DNA of 64,000 bases from Brienomyrus brachyistius (taxonomy: Eukaryota > Chordata > Actinopteri > Osteoglossiformes > Mormyridae). Of the stretch, positions 37,001-49,109 are shown one piece after another. How positions within the stretch are numbered: position 1 is the stretch's first letter; every line of letters begins with the position of its first letter. The notes beneath the pieces were generated by a model that had not been told where the DNA came from, did no database searches, and saw nothing but the letters and a program-made list of their open reading frames with translations. Position numbers and translations under genes: made by a program. Location of the stretch: positions 19,778,349-19,842,348 of the forward strand of contig NC_064551.1 in NCBI RefSeq assembly GCF_023856365.1, read 5' to 3'.

Positions 37001-38258
37001 GCGTTAATGCGCTTAATGAAATGCAAATAAGAGCGATAAACGGGAATCCAATATTTGCGAAAGACAAATACGCAGCAGAAACCCGATAAAAGGAGAATCG
37101 CCGGGTTGGGCAGGACACCTCGTTCGGATGAATGCATTAGCAGCAATTACACGCTTCCCAAAAGTTCCCACGCACAAACTGCATATTTACAGAACACAAA
37201 AGAAATGACATTTTTCGGAGATTTAAAACACGTTCATTGGTATGGGAGTTAGGATTGTTGCTCATGCATGCACTGATACAAACTAAACCTAAAGAAGTTA
37301 AAATTCAATGGGTTAATAACCAGATGGCCAGAAATGTTAAATGCAACACCTGTTTACAAGTAATAGTACACGGAAAGAAAATATTGATTGAGGGAACGGA
37401 GGACAATGTTTTGTTCCAAGTGGAAATAAAGCACGACAGTTATTTCTTACAGGCAAATAGTAAGACGGCTAATGGCGGCCCATCTTCTTCATAAGGACAC
37501 TGCACCCATTCATGCCAGGAGACTGCTGTTTTTCAAAAGCCCTCTGTCCATCTGCTTCTCTTTTCTTCTGGGTTTGGGGAGGGGGGGGGGATACAGCTGC
37601 TGTTAGAAATGTAGGGGCCTTGCACACAGGAGCATGTGTGTATGCAGGCCCCAGTGACAGCTGTCCACGGCATGCCTGCCTTTCGCTACGCTCATCAAGG
37701 CCGAGGGACACTGGGTGGGTGGCGGTCCCTCAGCCCCCACCTCCGAGCCGTATGACACGGGACTGCCGGCATGCTGGAGAGGGTGCCAAAGAAAAGAAAT
37801 GGCACTTTATACTGGTCCTTCTGGGAAATATACCCAGGTCTCCTTCTCGTAAAACGCCTCACTGTCTTCACCCCAGGCTTGCCATCTTTCTTCTACCCCC
37901 CCCACTACCGAATACCAAAGACAGTTACAGGGCAGGCTCAGGACATGAAAAGCGAGTGTCATTCCTGCCATCCTGGAGCTGCACGTGCCACACAGAAACC
38001 GTACTAAAGGTCAGGCCAGCCAGACTTGTCCAGTGGCATCATCAAGGGCCAATGCAAACAAGACACCAAGCGGTTATCGGAGAGCCCAGAATGGGGACGC
38101 CGCATGGTCACACTAACACCATCGCTCACAGCGCTGCAAAGATAATGACTGAAGCGCTTACATGGAGTGTGGCATCCGGGCTCTGCCGTGAGAACCTGTC
38201 CCAGCAAAGGTTTTACCCCCCCACCCCAAAACATTTTGGTGACGAGGGAAAAAATGTT
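37001..38258. other. Probable ptpn14 intron 1
   Basis: No exon recognised. A 264-codon open frame at 37512-38306 crosses a poly(G) run and enters the minisatellite, and I do not regard it as coding. Confidence 0.4.
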
Positions 38259-39211
38259 GTGTATAGCGAGACAGCGAGATTACGTCCTGGACAAGACTGT
38301 GTATAGCGAGACAGCGAGATTACGTCCTGGACAAGACTGTGTATAGCGAGACAGCGAGATTACGTCCTGGACAAGACTGTGTATAGCGAGACAGCGAGAT
38401 TACGTCCTGGACAAGACTGTGTATAGCGAGACAGCGAGATTACGTCCTGGTCAAGACTGTGTATAGCGAGACAGTGAGATTACGTCCTGGTCAAGACTGT
38501 GTATAGCGAGACAGTGAGATTACGTCCTGGTCAAGACTGTGTATAGCGAGACAGTGAGATTACGTCCTGGTCAAGACTGTGTATAGCGAGACAGTGAGAT
38601 TACGTCCTGGTCAAGACTATGTATTCCGAGACAGTGAGATTACGTCCTGGTCAAGACTGTGTATAGCGAGACAGTGAGATTACGTCCTGGTCAAGACTAT
38701 GTATTCCGAGACAGTGAGATTACGTCCTGGTCAAGACTGTGTATAGCGAGACAGTGAGATTACGTCCTGGTCAAGACTGTGTATTCCGAGACAGTGAGAT
38801 TACGTCCTGGTCAAGACTGTGTATAGCGAGACAGTGAGATTACGTCCTGGTCAAGACTATGTATTCCGAGACAGTGAGATTACGTCCTGGTCAAGACTGT
38901 GTATAGCGAGACAGTGAGATTACGTCCTGGTCAAGACTATGTATTCCGAGACAGTGAGATTACGTCCTGGTCAAGACTGTGTATAGCGAGACAGTGAGAT
39001 TACGTCCTGGTCAAGACTTTGTATTCCGAGACAGTGAGATTACGTCCTGGTCAAGACTGTGTATAGCGAGACAGTGAGATTACGTCCTGGTCAAGACTGT
39101 GTATAGCGAGACAGTGAGATTACGTCCTGGTCAAGACTGTGTATAGCGAGACAGTGAGATTACGTCCTGGTCAAGACTGTGTATAGCGAGACAGTGAGAT
39201 TACGTCCTGGT
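38259..39211. repeat. 40-bp minisatellite, 24 copies, with 80-bp higher-order part
   Basis: The unit is GTGTATAGCGAGACAGYGAG followed by ATTACGTCCTGGWCAAGACT, exactly 40 bp throughout. The first five copies have 'acagcgag', the rest 'acagtgag'. From about 38581 to 39060 units with 'tatagcgag' alternate with units with 'tattccgag' (38621, 38701, 38781, 38861, 38941, 39021), making six 80-bp dimers. There are no unique spacers, so it is not a CRISPR array. Confidence 0.97.
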
Positions 39212-40680
39212 TCCCCCAATCCAGAATGAAATCAAGCAGATGGGAGCAATACCTGGACCTGGACCTGCGAACTGCACAGGCTTTATTCATATCAGAGCTG
39301 GATTTTTCTTATATCAGTGAAACGGGTTTTTGGAAAGAAAACACAAATTTATGGTAATATTTACATCATGTTAAAATTAATGCTGTTCGCAGCATGTTTT
39401 CTGAGGAATAACTTTTTTTTTTTTTTGTACAGAAAAGTTCTAGCATTCCAGTTACGGACTTTCAGGTTTTACTGTAAACCAGGGCGAAGCACAAAAACAG
39501 TAGAGGCCAGAAACAGCCACATCTGACGCCTAGATAAACACAGACCGCAGCCCTGCAGGGCCCAGGACTGTCAGGACTGCTACTGCCAGACCATCCTGCC
39601 AGACCTTAATGGGGCAACCGGGGCGTCTCCCAAACATCCCAGAACACACACACAGATAGAGACCAAAAAGATAATACACTTCTATTGTTCTCCACCCTCC
39701 CCCCCCCCCACGTCACAAACGCCCTTGTGATAACAGGTGTAAAAACACTGGCTACCCTCCTGCCGTAGACGACTGCATATGAAGTTCAATAATCAGCATA
39801 TTTTGAAATGAAACTGATACAGCTGGCATTGTTTATACTCGCAACAAACCTGCCGAGAAACCGACTACGAAGAACCATGCAGGCACCGAAGGCAGTATAG
39901 CCGTTAAGGTCATGAATCATAAAAGTCACTGGGATTCCCATCGCAAGGGAACCCCCTGTCATTGTGCCCTTGACCGAGGCATTTAACCTGAACTACCTGA
40001 GGAAAGTCCTCAGCTATTCCAAAGGACAGGCACAGTGTCGCTAACTCAGACTGGGAAATAAATGCAGGAGCTACAAACATGCTAATCCTGGACAAGCACG
40101 GATTTTCTGTCCAACTGGTTTTGCCATGGCTGCAGTTGCAGAGCTTCCAGCTGCCTTACAAAGCGGTGTTTCAAACAGGGTCAAAAGAGTAGAAGACCTC
40201 CAAGGAGAAGGACAAGGAGCATTCCACTAATTCTCTGTGAACAGATGGTTCTTCTAGGAAGAACAAAGATTTGAAGAAAACACCTGAGGCCAGGACTGAA
40301 GGAAAATGCATTTAAACAAAAAAAAACAACCATCACAAATGGGTTAAAAGCCTTTTAAATGCGAACAGCGAAATTCATTAGGAGAAATGGTTCCCAGAAG
40401 CTCTCCCAGGTCTAGATGTTACCGCACAAAGCTGCCACCTGCAAGTCACTTTGCTGTAAATATAAATTCCCTGTGTAATTCCCCATACGGGTTAGAATGA
40501 TATAACATTCTCTCTGAAATACAAACGAACAGTACAGTTATGACGAAGTTTGGAAGGAGCTTGGAATAACTGGCAGGGCAAAATGGAGCAGGTAGAACAG
40601 ATTATCAGATGCAGCTGAGGAACATCAGGCCGGATTTTCCAAAGAATGACGCGGGTCTGATTTGTGATGCCAATGTTACG
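39212..40680. other. Probable ptpn14 intron 1, with a SINE remnant
   Basis: About 39900-40000 carries 'tgcccttgaccgaggc' and 'atttaacctgaa', a decayed SINE module. Nothing else is recognised. Confidence 0.4.
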
Positions 40681-40934
40681 CCATCACCCATCTCGAAGGG
40701 GCGTCCCTCCCGCAGTTATAGGCCATCGCCCATCTCGAAGGGGGCGTCCCTCCCGCAGTTATAGGCCATCGCCCATCTCGAAGGGGGCGTCCCTCCCGCA
40801 GTTATAGGCCATCGCCCATCTCGAAGGGGGCGTCCCTCCCGCAGTTATAGGCCATCGCCCATCTCGAAGGGGGCGTCCCTCCCGCAGTTATAGGCCATCG
40901 CCCATCTCGAAGGGGCTTCCCTCCCGCAGTTATC
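40681..40934. repeat. 43-bp minisatellite, six copies
   Basis: Units start at 40681, 40723, 40766, 40809, 40852 and 40895. Each has CCATCGCCCATCTCGAAGGG, then GGCGTCCCTCCCGCAGTTAT and AGG. The inner copies are identical; the first and last have small deletions or changes. Confidence 0.95.
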
Positions 40935-43900
40935 AGGCTGCGACAGCCGCTCTCAGGCTGAGGGTGGATCTACATCAGCAGGGTGGGGCTGGCTTGAGGT
41001 TGAAGCTGCGATCTATTGTGTTCCCACTGCAGTATACAAAGTCACATGGTACCATTCCCTAGCTGTTTATAACCCCACATCCGGCCGTCTGGCCGTAACT
41101 TTTTCCATGCCTGACACCACCGCCTGTGTCGTACGCGATACCCTTTCATGCCAAGCCTTGAGCACAGATCCAACAGCTCGGGTGTGACTCCTTCCAACAC
41201 CAGCCATGCAAGCACTCCCTTTTCATTTAAGTGACTGGATTTAAATCTGTGTTCTGAGAATCGGCTGACTCAGCTACTCCATTCACCCACACCCGGCAGG
41301 CCTCTACATCCTTTAGTCACTTCAGATCAAGACTAGCTACAAAACCACCCATCTTCCATCTTCCCACCTTTTAACTGGTTAGGGGTCATGAGGGGGGCCT
41401 GGAGCCCATCCCAGCACCAGAGTCCAAGGCTGGGGTAAACCCTGGATGGGATGTCAACCAATCCCATAAAGGGCCCAGTGGAAATCTGCACAATGTGAAA
41501 AGTACCTGCAAAGTCCACACAAAAAGGTAGGAGATGGAATCGAACCCCAACCCTAGAGGTCTGATGCAACAGTGCTACCCATTGGGTCCACAGAAAAAGA
41601 ATCCATCAATAAAAAGTACCTATCAGATCATTATACTTACTGAAGATTTTAATTATTCAGAAGAAACATAGCACAACATACCAACCGAAGAATTAAAGAA
41701 TTTGAGGTATTACTGAGTACTGAGAAAGGAATGCGTTCAGAGTTATGCAGAGGTGACAATAGCACACTGCCACTCACCAGTGCTCGCTGTGAGGCATGTT
41801 TCAGGCAGCCAAAACAGTTAATGCATATTGTTTGGGTCTCCCAGCAACCGGCTTTCTTATGTAAACAAAATATGACGAACTAATGAGGCATGGTAGCTTT
41901 AAAGCTCAATGCGGAGAACAACTGGCCAATAAAATGGCATTTAAAACTGCTTGTTTACTTTTTTTCTTAACAGCTCATTGATATGCCAAACCATTCCGTT
42001 TTTCGGTATTCCATTTGTATACCGTGCACTTTTGTTTGCACTGTGAATTGTCTTTGCACCATGTCATTTGCACTAAATACATGTTAGTCCGTGTTCTCCA
42101 TAGCTGCTACCTAATGCACAAATATTTTCCTCTGCAATCAATAGTGCTAATCTAATTCTGCTTCCAATTTACTGTACTTAAAGCATAAGCAGACATGTTT
42201 TATAGAAATATATTGTACGTTAAATAGACTGAAGCCTTGTGCACTTCCATCATCAGTTGAGTAATGAGAAAATAAAGAACGACTAATAAAACACGAAGGG
42301 AACTAGTCCAGGCATCTGAAACTTTTTCACCGAGCAGATACACCCTAGATGGAAGTGCAAGTACATTATGACAGGTGACCGCTGCTCCCCCGTTTGGGTG
42401 AATTCCGGGACACAGAAGGCTTCGGCAAACACAAGAGCTCTGTCTTTGCCACAAGCATGTGTCTGCAACATGTGGCCTCATGGAAACAGGCGTCTGCTTG
42501 TCTCCTTCGGTCCAGTGGGGTTTCCCCAAGGTTTTATTCAGATGGGGCAGGACTGGACAGCACAATGGCGAAATTAAGGCAGGGAACTCAAAATCCCTGT
42601 AGCCATAGCCTTCTGAAACTAACAGCGGGAATGGTATCAGCCTGGACCTGACAGCTTTTAGAGGTGCTGTGTGAGCCGCTGAAAAAAATGCAACCCGCTG
42701 AACTAAAGATAATTTGCAAAATAAAAAAAAAATGTAAACCCTCCCCCAGGAAAGACTAATTTTTTATGAACCCATTAACTGTTGTCTCAGCCTGACCCCC
42801 TCCCCCTTCTGGTAGAACATAGGGGTGATTCCATTTCCTGGAAAAGACCTTCAGTCACTCTGAGTACCTGCATCTACACACTACATTTACCAACAGATGG
42901 CAATTTCCAAATTCCACCATTATTTATAAACACTGCATAGACATAACATTGGTCTGATTCCATGGTGATAAAATCATGTGATTCCAGGAGATGGTTAAAA
43001 AAAAAATAGGAGCAACATACTTGAGAAAAAGGGGCAAACAATTCCTTTGGAATTCAATAATATGTTGTCTCAAAAGAGGTTAAAAAAAGATCTCTTCGCT
43101 ACAAAAGGAACAAATCTACTGACTGATTAAGACACTGTAAAATTACTGAAAAACATTTACATCTACAAGGTTAACCAGCAAGAACTTGCACTGCAAATAA
43201 ATACATGGTTCTGATTTGACCATTACTACAAGCTAGTGTGAATAAAAAAAAAAAGTAAAAACTGCTAAAACAAATGATCGGAGATAATGCAAGATTTCAG
43301 TCAAGTTTATAGACTAAACAATTTTGCTAAGTGACTCCCAGTCTTACGGTGGATGTTTTCCCCTTTCTGTTTTGGGCTCAAAGCTCCCAGTAAGGCTGAA
43401 AAAGGCCAATTACCCTGAAAGCCAACCACCAACGAACACAGGACCAAAACCAGCAGCCGTTAGTGGAGATTAGCCATCAGCCGGACTCATTCGAGTGACA
43501 CACAAAGCCAACCAGATGTGAGGATGCAGACCCTCACCTCCAGCAGCAATGCAGTCACATCTCCCCCAGCCAATCCCCTTCACCGACAAGGAAGTCACAA
43601 GCAACGTGCCCAAACAAATTCCCTCAAAACAAAATCTGGGAATAGATGAGGTGCTGCGGCCTTGCGTCTGCCCCCCCCCCTCAAAGATGGTGGGAAGATT
43701 CATTTCAGTGGTGGTGCCCCGAAAAAATTAAAGTAATCCACAAAATCCTACCACCCCAATGTAAGTTTCCATCCAGGATATCCATTATCAATGTTTGTTC
43801 AGACTGGTTTTTACGTTTGTATTTTCTTAGAGGGCCTCTATAAACGCACAGGTCTGACCGCCAGTTAACAGTGATCCTTGACATTTTTCTATTTTCTTCA

Positions 43901-45069
43901 CATCAAGGTTGTGCAAATACTTGCCTGTTGACAACAAAATCAACCCCTAGTGGCCTGCAGAAACCAAAGGGTACAGAACACAAAACCTACTGAGCATTAT
44001 CAAAATGGGTAAAACCCACTTACTGACATTACCTAAGCTGAAATTCTCAGTGACAAAAGAGAAACAGCCTATTTGCGCACTACGTACATGGTGGATTCTT
44101 GTTTACTAAAAGACAGTTTAGATTACAGTGTAGCACTGCATTAATACCGCAAGGAAATCACAGAAAGACCGTCTTATCAAGGGCTGAGCATGATTCACTG
44201 TGTAACCATGATTCAAAATTAAATTGCAGTATAACCATAAAAGAAGTGCTAACAGGAAAAACCGCAAGATTTGATTGATTTCCAACACATTTATCTAATC
44301 TAAGTCTGAACTATCACTGGTTAAGAGAAGGAAGAACAATTTAAACCTGATTTTGTAAAGACCGAGTTCACTCAGACACAAGTACAGATTAACAAGGCCT
44401 CATAAAGATGATAAAATATATTTAAAAAATATAACTTATATGGATTTGATATAAAAGACTACAGTTAATTGCCATCAACTAAAATGAGTAATCCTACAAT
44501 CCTACAATACACCAACACAGTCAGATCTAAATACAGCTAATACATATATTAAAGGCGTCGCTGGTAACTTTATAACCAACATGTATAGGTAAAAGCAGGA
44601 AATAGATGTAACTAAGAAAGATTAAGATAAATCCATGGAAATATATAACGCGCTCTGCTGCAGGCGGCACATTGTTCATTATAAATTTTAAAATTTCCCC
44701 TAGCGCTTTATGACCACCAAATACATCGGAGGAAATGGTTTATGATTAAATGGTTTTTACGATTAAAAAAAGTAAAATGAAGATGCTCCGGAGAGGTCGT
44801 CCCCCCTACGAGCCCCGGGGCAAAACAAGCCGAGTGTGAAAAATAACCAGGTACGCCATAAGACGACTGATCTAGTGCACATTCCTTTTCCTGTTGGGTT
44901 CGGCATGGAGAAAAGAGACATTTCCAAACTTTGGAGAGAAACCAGGCCATCGACATTACGTTACAGTTCACTTATCTGCGGCTTAGTCCCCTGTATTGGC
45001 TCTTAGACGATCAGCCTATTCCAACCCGGGGTTAAGACACAAAATGCACAAAAATATGAAAGTATAAAA
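40935..45069. other. Probable ptpn14 intron 1, distal part
   Basis: No exon recognised. About 41360-41575 is a dispersed fish repeat ('ggcctggagcccatcccagc', 'aaccctggatgggatg'). The rest is AT-rich. Confidence 0.4.
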
Positions 45070-45620
45070 TCTTCACCCACCAGTTCAGATTTACGTGGAG
45101 AACAAAACCTGATCCTCGCATAAGAAATCCAACATGTTTGAATCCCTCCGGGCAGAATCGGGCCGCTAATATGAAATGCGTGTAAATCCTCTTCCGGAGC
45201 GCTGCTACCCCAAACCGCAAACGGGAGTCCCGAACAGTTTAAAGATGGGCCCGTTTTGTTCAAAGCTCCCGAAGAAACATTTCTTGGACGCCAGGAAGCC
45301 CACTTCAGCCTTTTTTTTGTTTGCGTCGTAGAGGGGGGGGGGAAGTTATTGTTGGAATCGCACGATCACACACAACTGGGAGAAAATAACTGGGAAGTTT
45401 CGAGAAAAAAAAAAGAAAAAACGATTGATCCAGCTTGCCCCTGAGTTTCTGGATGTTGTCCTTTATTTCGACGCGAAATGGGTTAAGGGAGGAGGAGGGG
45501 GAGCGCAGGATTGGAGGCGTGCGGTCCGTCCCTCCTGACTTCAGAAAGGAGGAATCCCAGGAATGCGCGGCGAGCGCAGGAGCAGCGGGAGGAGCAGAGC
45601 CTGGATCGGGGCGCCTTTCC
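45070..45620 (-). promoter_or_regulatory. ptpn14: Candidate ptpn14 promoter and non-coding first exon
   Basis: A CpG- and GC-rich stretch at 45470-45620 lies upstream of ptpn14 in its orientation. It is followed (descending) by about 500 bp of unique sequence that looks like a 5' UTR, with a possible donor GG|GTGAAG near 45075. Human PTPN14 also has a non-coding first exon far from the ATG exon, which fits the 13.6-kb gap here. No TATA box or transcript evidence supports a precise start. Confidence 0.4.
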
Positions 45621-46640
45621 GAGAGCCGATTACACATCCGACAAAACACCGCTGCCTCTGTTTGTTTTCCTTCACCTTCATTATTTCCCAAGTGAAGAAA
45701 AAACTTCCTACTTTATCTCTTCTTATTTAGATCAGACCTGACCTTGGGCGTGTACCGAACATTGCATTTTAAGTGGTATTTTGTAGGCTACTAATTGTTT
45801 CCCTTAATAATAAAGTAAGACATTTACTGGAGTGGGACTCCACCTCCATTTTATTGCAATGTTTCTTGCCTTACCCACTATGCTTTCTAAGGGTACGAAA
45901 AATTGATAATAGGTCTACAACTTTATTCTTTCTTGACATATATGAAGTGCACAGTATAAGCTGGTTCAGTACAATTATGCGTGGCTTTAGAGGTTTGCAG
46001 GTAGATTAGATCTAGATTAGCTACTACTTCTACAAAAACCAGAGCTGGACTGAGTATTTAGCATACCTGTGGAACTACCTATCCTGAGAACGCCAGCTCC
46101 GCCCCCCTTCTTAAACCCCTTTTAAGACCTGCAAGGAATTTTGCGGTAATTTCCAATGTGGCTTCTTTTGTGTATGTTATACATTTTTATCAATGTGCAA
46201 TTAATTAATTTTATTAAGGTGCAATGTATTAAACCACCCTTAAAACCAAATAAGACTCTCAACTCACAAAATATGTCTGAAATATATATGCTAATATACA
46301 TCTTAGTATATCCATGCAGTTGAATTTAGAGTAGAATTTTACTATACACAAATTCATTAAGATTATGATTAATAATAAATAAACAGAAGGACGATGCACT
46401 TAATGTACGCATATGGTTGTAATTAAATCATATAACCAAGTTTAATAAGCTGTAGTTACAGGGGGACGTGTTGGTGTCACACATCTGGGGTTTCTGTCTG
46501 TGCAGTTTGCATATTCAAGTCCATATTTAATGCTTAATATTTGTTTTCACCTTTAGTATCTCAGAAACTTTACACAAAGCCAACTTCAAATAACAGTGTG
46601 TATATATAGTGTATGTGTATGTATATATATGTATATATAT
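45621..46640. other. Upstream flank of ptpn14
   Basis: AT-rich with no gene seen. Confidence 0.4.
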
Positions 46641-46742
46641 CCATCCATCCATCCATCTTCCAAACCGCTTATCCTACTGGGGGGGTCCGGAGCCTATCCC
46701 GGAAGCAATGGGCAACCCAGGATGGGGGGCCAGCCCAATGTG
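46641..46742 (+). mobile_element. Dispersed teleost repeat (CCATCCATCTTCC type)
   Basis: It begins with (CCAT)n, then 'cttccaaaccgcttatcct', 'ggagcctatcccgg' and 'aacccaggatgggg', a very common fish interspersed module. Its class is uncertain. Confidence 0.55.
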
Positions 46743-48799
46743 TGTGTGTGTGTGTGTATATTGTAAGCTGTTGGAAGCAGTTGATTATATACAGCCAACT
46801 AGTTTATGTATCTATTTTAAATGCTGCCACAATTGCTAATACAAAATCCTAAAGCATTGGATTATAACACCAAGACGTTCTAATAAAAATGTTTAGAATT
46901 TCTGAAAGATTTTGTGTAAATCTTCATGCTCGCTGCACTGGCCTTGTTTAAAGTTTATGCTATAATCTCATGAATTGTTCGAGCGAGCAGCAGGGAACCT
47001 GTCTGTCTGAACTTCTGCATATTCACGTTTCTAGAATCGGCCCCTGGACACTATGGCTGCCAGGGTGGCCATCTTGAATTTATCAATAAGCAGGAGGCCC
47101 GTGGTGCCTGGCCTATCAGCACATGGCTTTCAAAGCCGTATCGTCGACATCACTGGGCATGTCAATTTTTTTTTTTTCTAAATTATTCTTTGTATGAAAA
47201 ACTGACAGGTGCCGCTTTAGGTACTATGGGACCCTACTGTTACATCACTGAGCAAGGTACCTAACCAGAATTGCTAATACACTTTGGATCAAGTCAAGTA
47301 TCTTTGGATAAAATTGCCAGTTTGGCAACTAAACTTCTATGTGCTATAGCTTAACGTGGTTATTATGGCACTTTGCCTGAATTGTACATATGGTGTTTAC
47401 GACATATCTGAAAGCTGTTTGTTGAATTACATTCTAGAGATTGTTATGAGTGTGTTGGGATATTGGGTTTAATTTACTCAACCATCCGCCTCATAAACTG
47501 CCTTTAAGTGTATTTTCACTTTCAACAAGATCTGCAGCCACATATGTTATGCACCTTAACCTGATAATCATGCATACATAAATGCAAAAATATTTTGTGG
47601 TCATGGTTGCAGGGAGGTTTGTATTCAATTAGCAAAAATAAGTCACAGCGTCTGCCATATTTGGCAGCGTAGGGTTGTGGACAGCTGTGAGCATGCTTCC
47701 GTTCATGGTCAGACTACGCCCTCTAGTGTTCCAGAAAAGTCACACCAGAACTTTCTACACATAACGCAGTATGCAGCTATGCTCTGGGCACATGTTGCAC
47801 TTGTTATGGTTTCCACTTTCATTCTCTCCAGATACATTGATAAATGATGATTTATGCATATCAAGCAATATGATACTTCAGAGTCTGTATTTGTTGCTAG
47901 GTCACGGTTCACAGGGCAGGACGGAGTTGCAGTTCAGCAATGCAGGGCACATTATCAACACATGCACTTATAATTTATGTGAATTGCTCTCAATGGGGGA
48001 ATCAGCACAGAAAATATTTCTCAGAATTAAAGACGGACTGAAGCTACGGACATCAGGTCCTGCCGTGGTTTACAGTATGTGTCTGTGTACAGTAGGAAGT
48101 ATGTGCCGTAGTTGTGAAACACAAAAAAATGTCACTTTAGAGAGCAGCGTTGTTTTTTTTAATTTTTCCTCACTTGAATGAATGCATGCACACTGCGTCT
48201 CACTATATCTGGAGTACAATGATCTATACACTGGAGCCTTGGCCTCAGCACAGATAACACCCACTCACCTGACTCCCGAAGCCCAGGCAGACTGATTAGC
48301 ATCCTACACATGCAGACCCGGAGCAAACTGCTGCAAGACTCGTAGAAGGAGTACTGTGTGTGAGCACTGTGTTGGACTGGCATCCCCCCCCCCCCCCCCA
48401 CCCCCGCCCTCCTTCCCGCCAAGAGTCTTGAACAAGATAAGCAATTACAACAGGGCTCTTCAAATCTGGACCTCGATCAAGACCTGCCCATTTGTTGCTC
48501 CGGTCAGGTGTACTGCATGCTTTTCACAAATAGTATGTGTTAACTGGGTGAGTAGCTATGGTTTCATACAGAATTTAGCAAAGTAAAAAGTCATTATTTA
48601 GGTCAGAAATGTATATTTAAATGAAAGTAAAGTTGCAATAGCTTGAAATCCTCAAGTAAAATACAAGCCTGGGGAAAAAATGCTTAAGCACAGAAACAAA
48701 GTATTTTTACTTAATGATTTTTATGCCTTTGGTTGGCACAGATGTTGCGCCGTCAAACCCATCAGAAACTGTGTTTGCAAAGATGCTGTTGATAGGGTG
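46743..48799. other. Intergenic sequence
   Basis: No gene. A (GT) run lies at 46740-46758, a SINE-like remnant near 47215-47290, a CTCF-like core on the minus strand at 47716-47728 and a poly(C) run near 48385-48400. Confidence 0.4.
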
Positions 48800-48900
48800 G
48801 TGAGTGCCCCTGTCGGTTTGGGCTTGGATCCCATGATCAGAAGGTTGTGGGTTCAAATCCCATGGCTGGCAAAGATGTTTCAAAATGCATCACCCTTAAA
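48800..48900 (+). mobile_element. tRNA-derived SINE head
   Basis: It has a GGTTCAAATCC B-box at 48850-48860 with a plausible A-box about 50 nt upstream (GGTGGTGAGTGCC). It is not a tRNA gene, as the acceptor-stem pairing is absent. Confidence 0.6.
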
Positions 48901-49095
48901 CCCAATGGTTTCTGAGACTGACCAATTTCTCTGTGTCTGTCTGTGATCCTCCTGCTTGCTTACAGAGATTTCTGAAGGACATTTTCATTACATTTCAGAG
49001 TTCTGACAAAACCAAATATTACAATATTATTTGTGCCCCGTCAAGTAAAGCGTTTCCACTCTCACTATTAGAAAGCCGAGGACTCTGGCTGTGTG

Positions 49096-49109
49096 CCACC
49101 AGGGGGCAG
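49096..49109 (+). promoter_or_regulatory. CTCF-like motif, best match in the window
   Basis: CCACCAGGGGGCAG is essentially the CTCF consensus core. It lies about 3.5 kb upstream of the candidate ptpn14 promoter, in unique sequence. Confidence 0.45.

Noticed and set aside
37512..38306. 264-codon open frame on the plus strand
   Set aside because: It crosses a poly(G) run and ends inside the 40-bp minisatellite. The protein looks like low-complexity noise with no known motif or splice context.
38259..39211. Regular array resembling CRISPR spacing
   Set aside because: The 40-bp units are contiguous with no unique spacers, in a vertebrate genome. It is a minisatellite.
48800..48900. Possible tRNA gene (B-box)
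   Set aside because: A- and B-box-like words are present, but there is no cloverleaf pairing and a SINE-like continuation. The same applies at 7034, 34136 and 58444.
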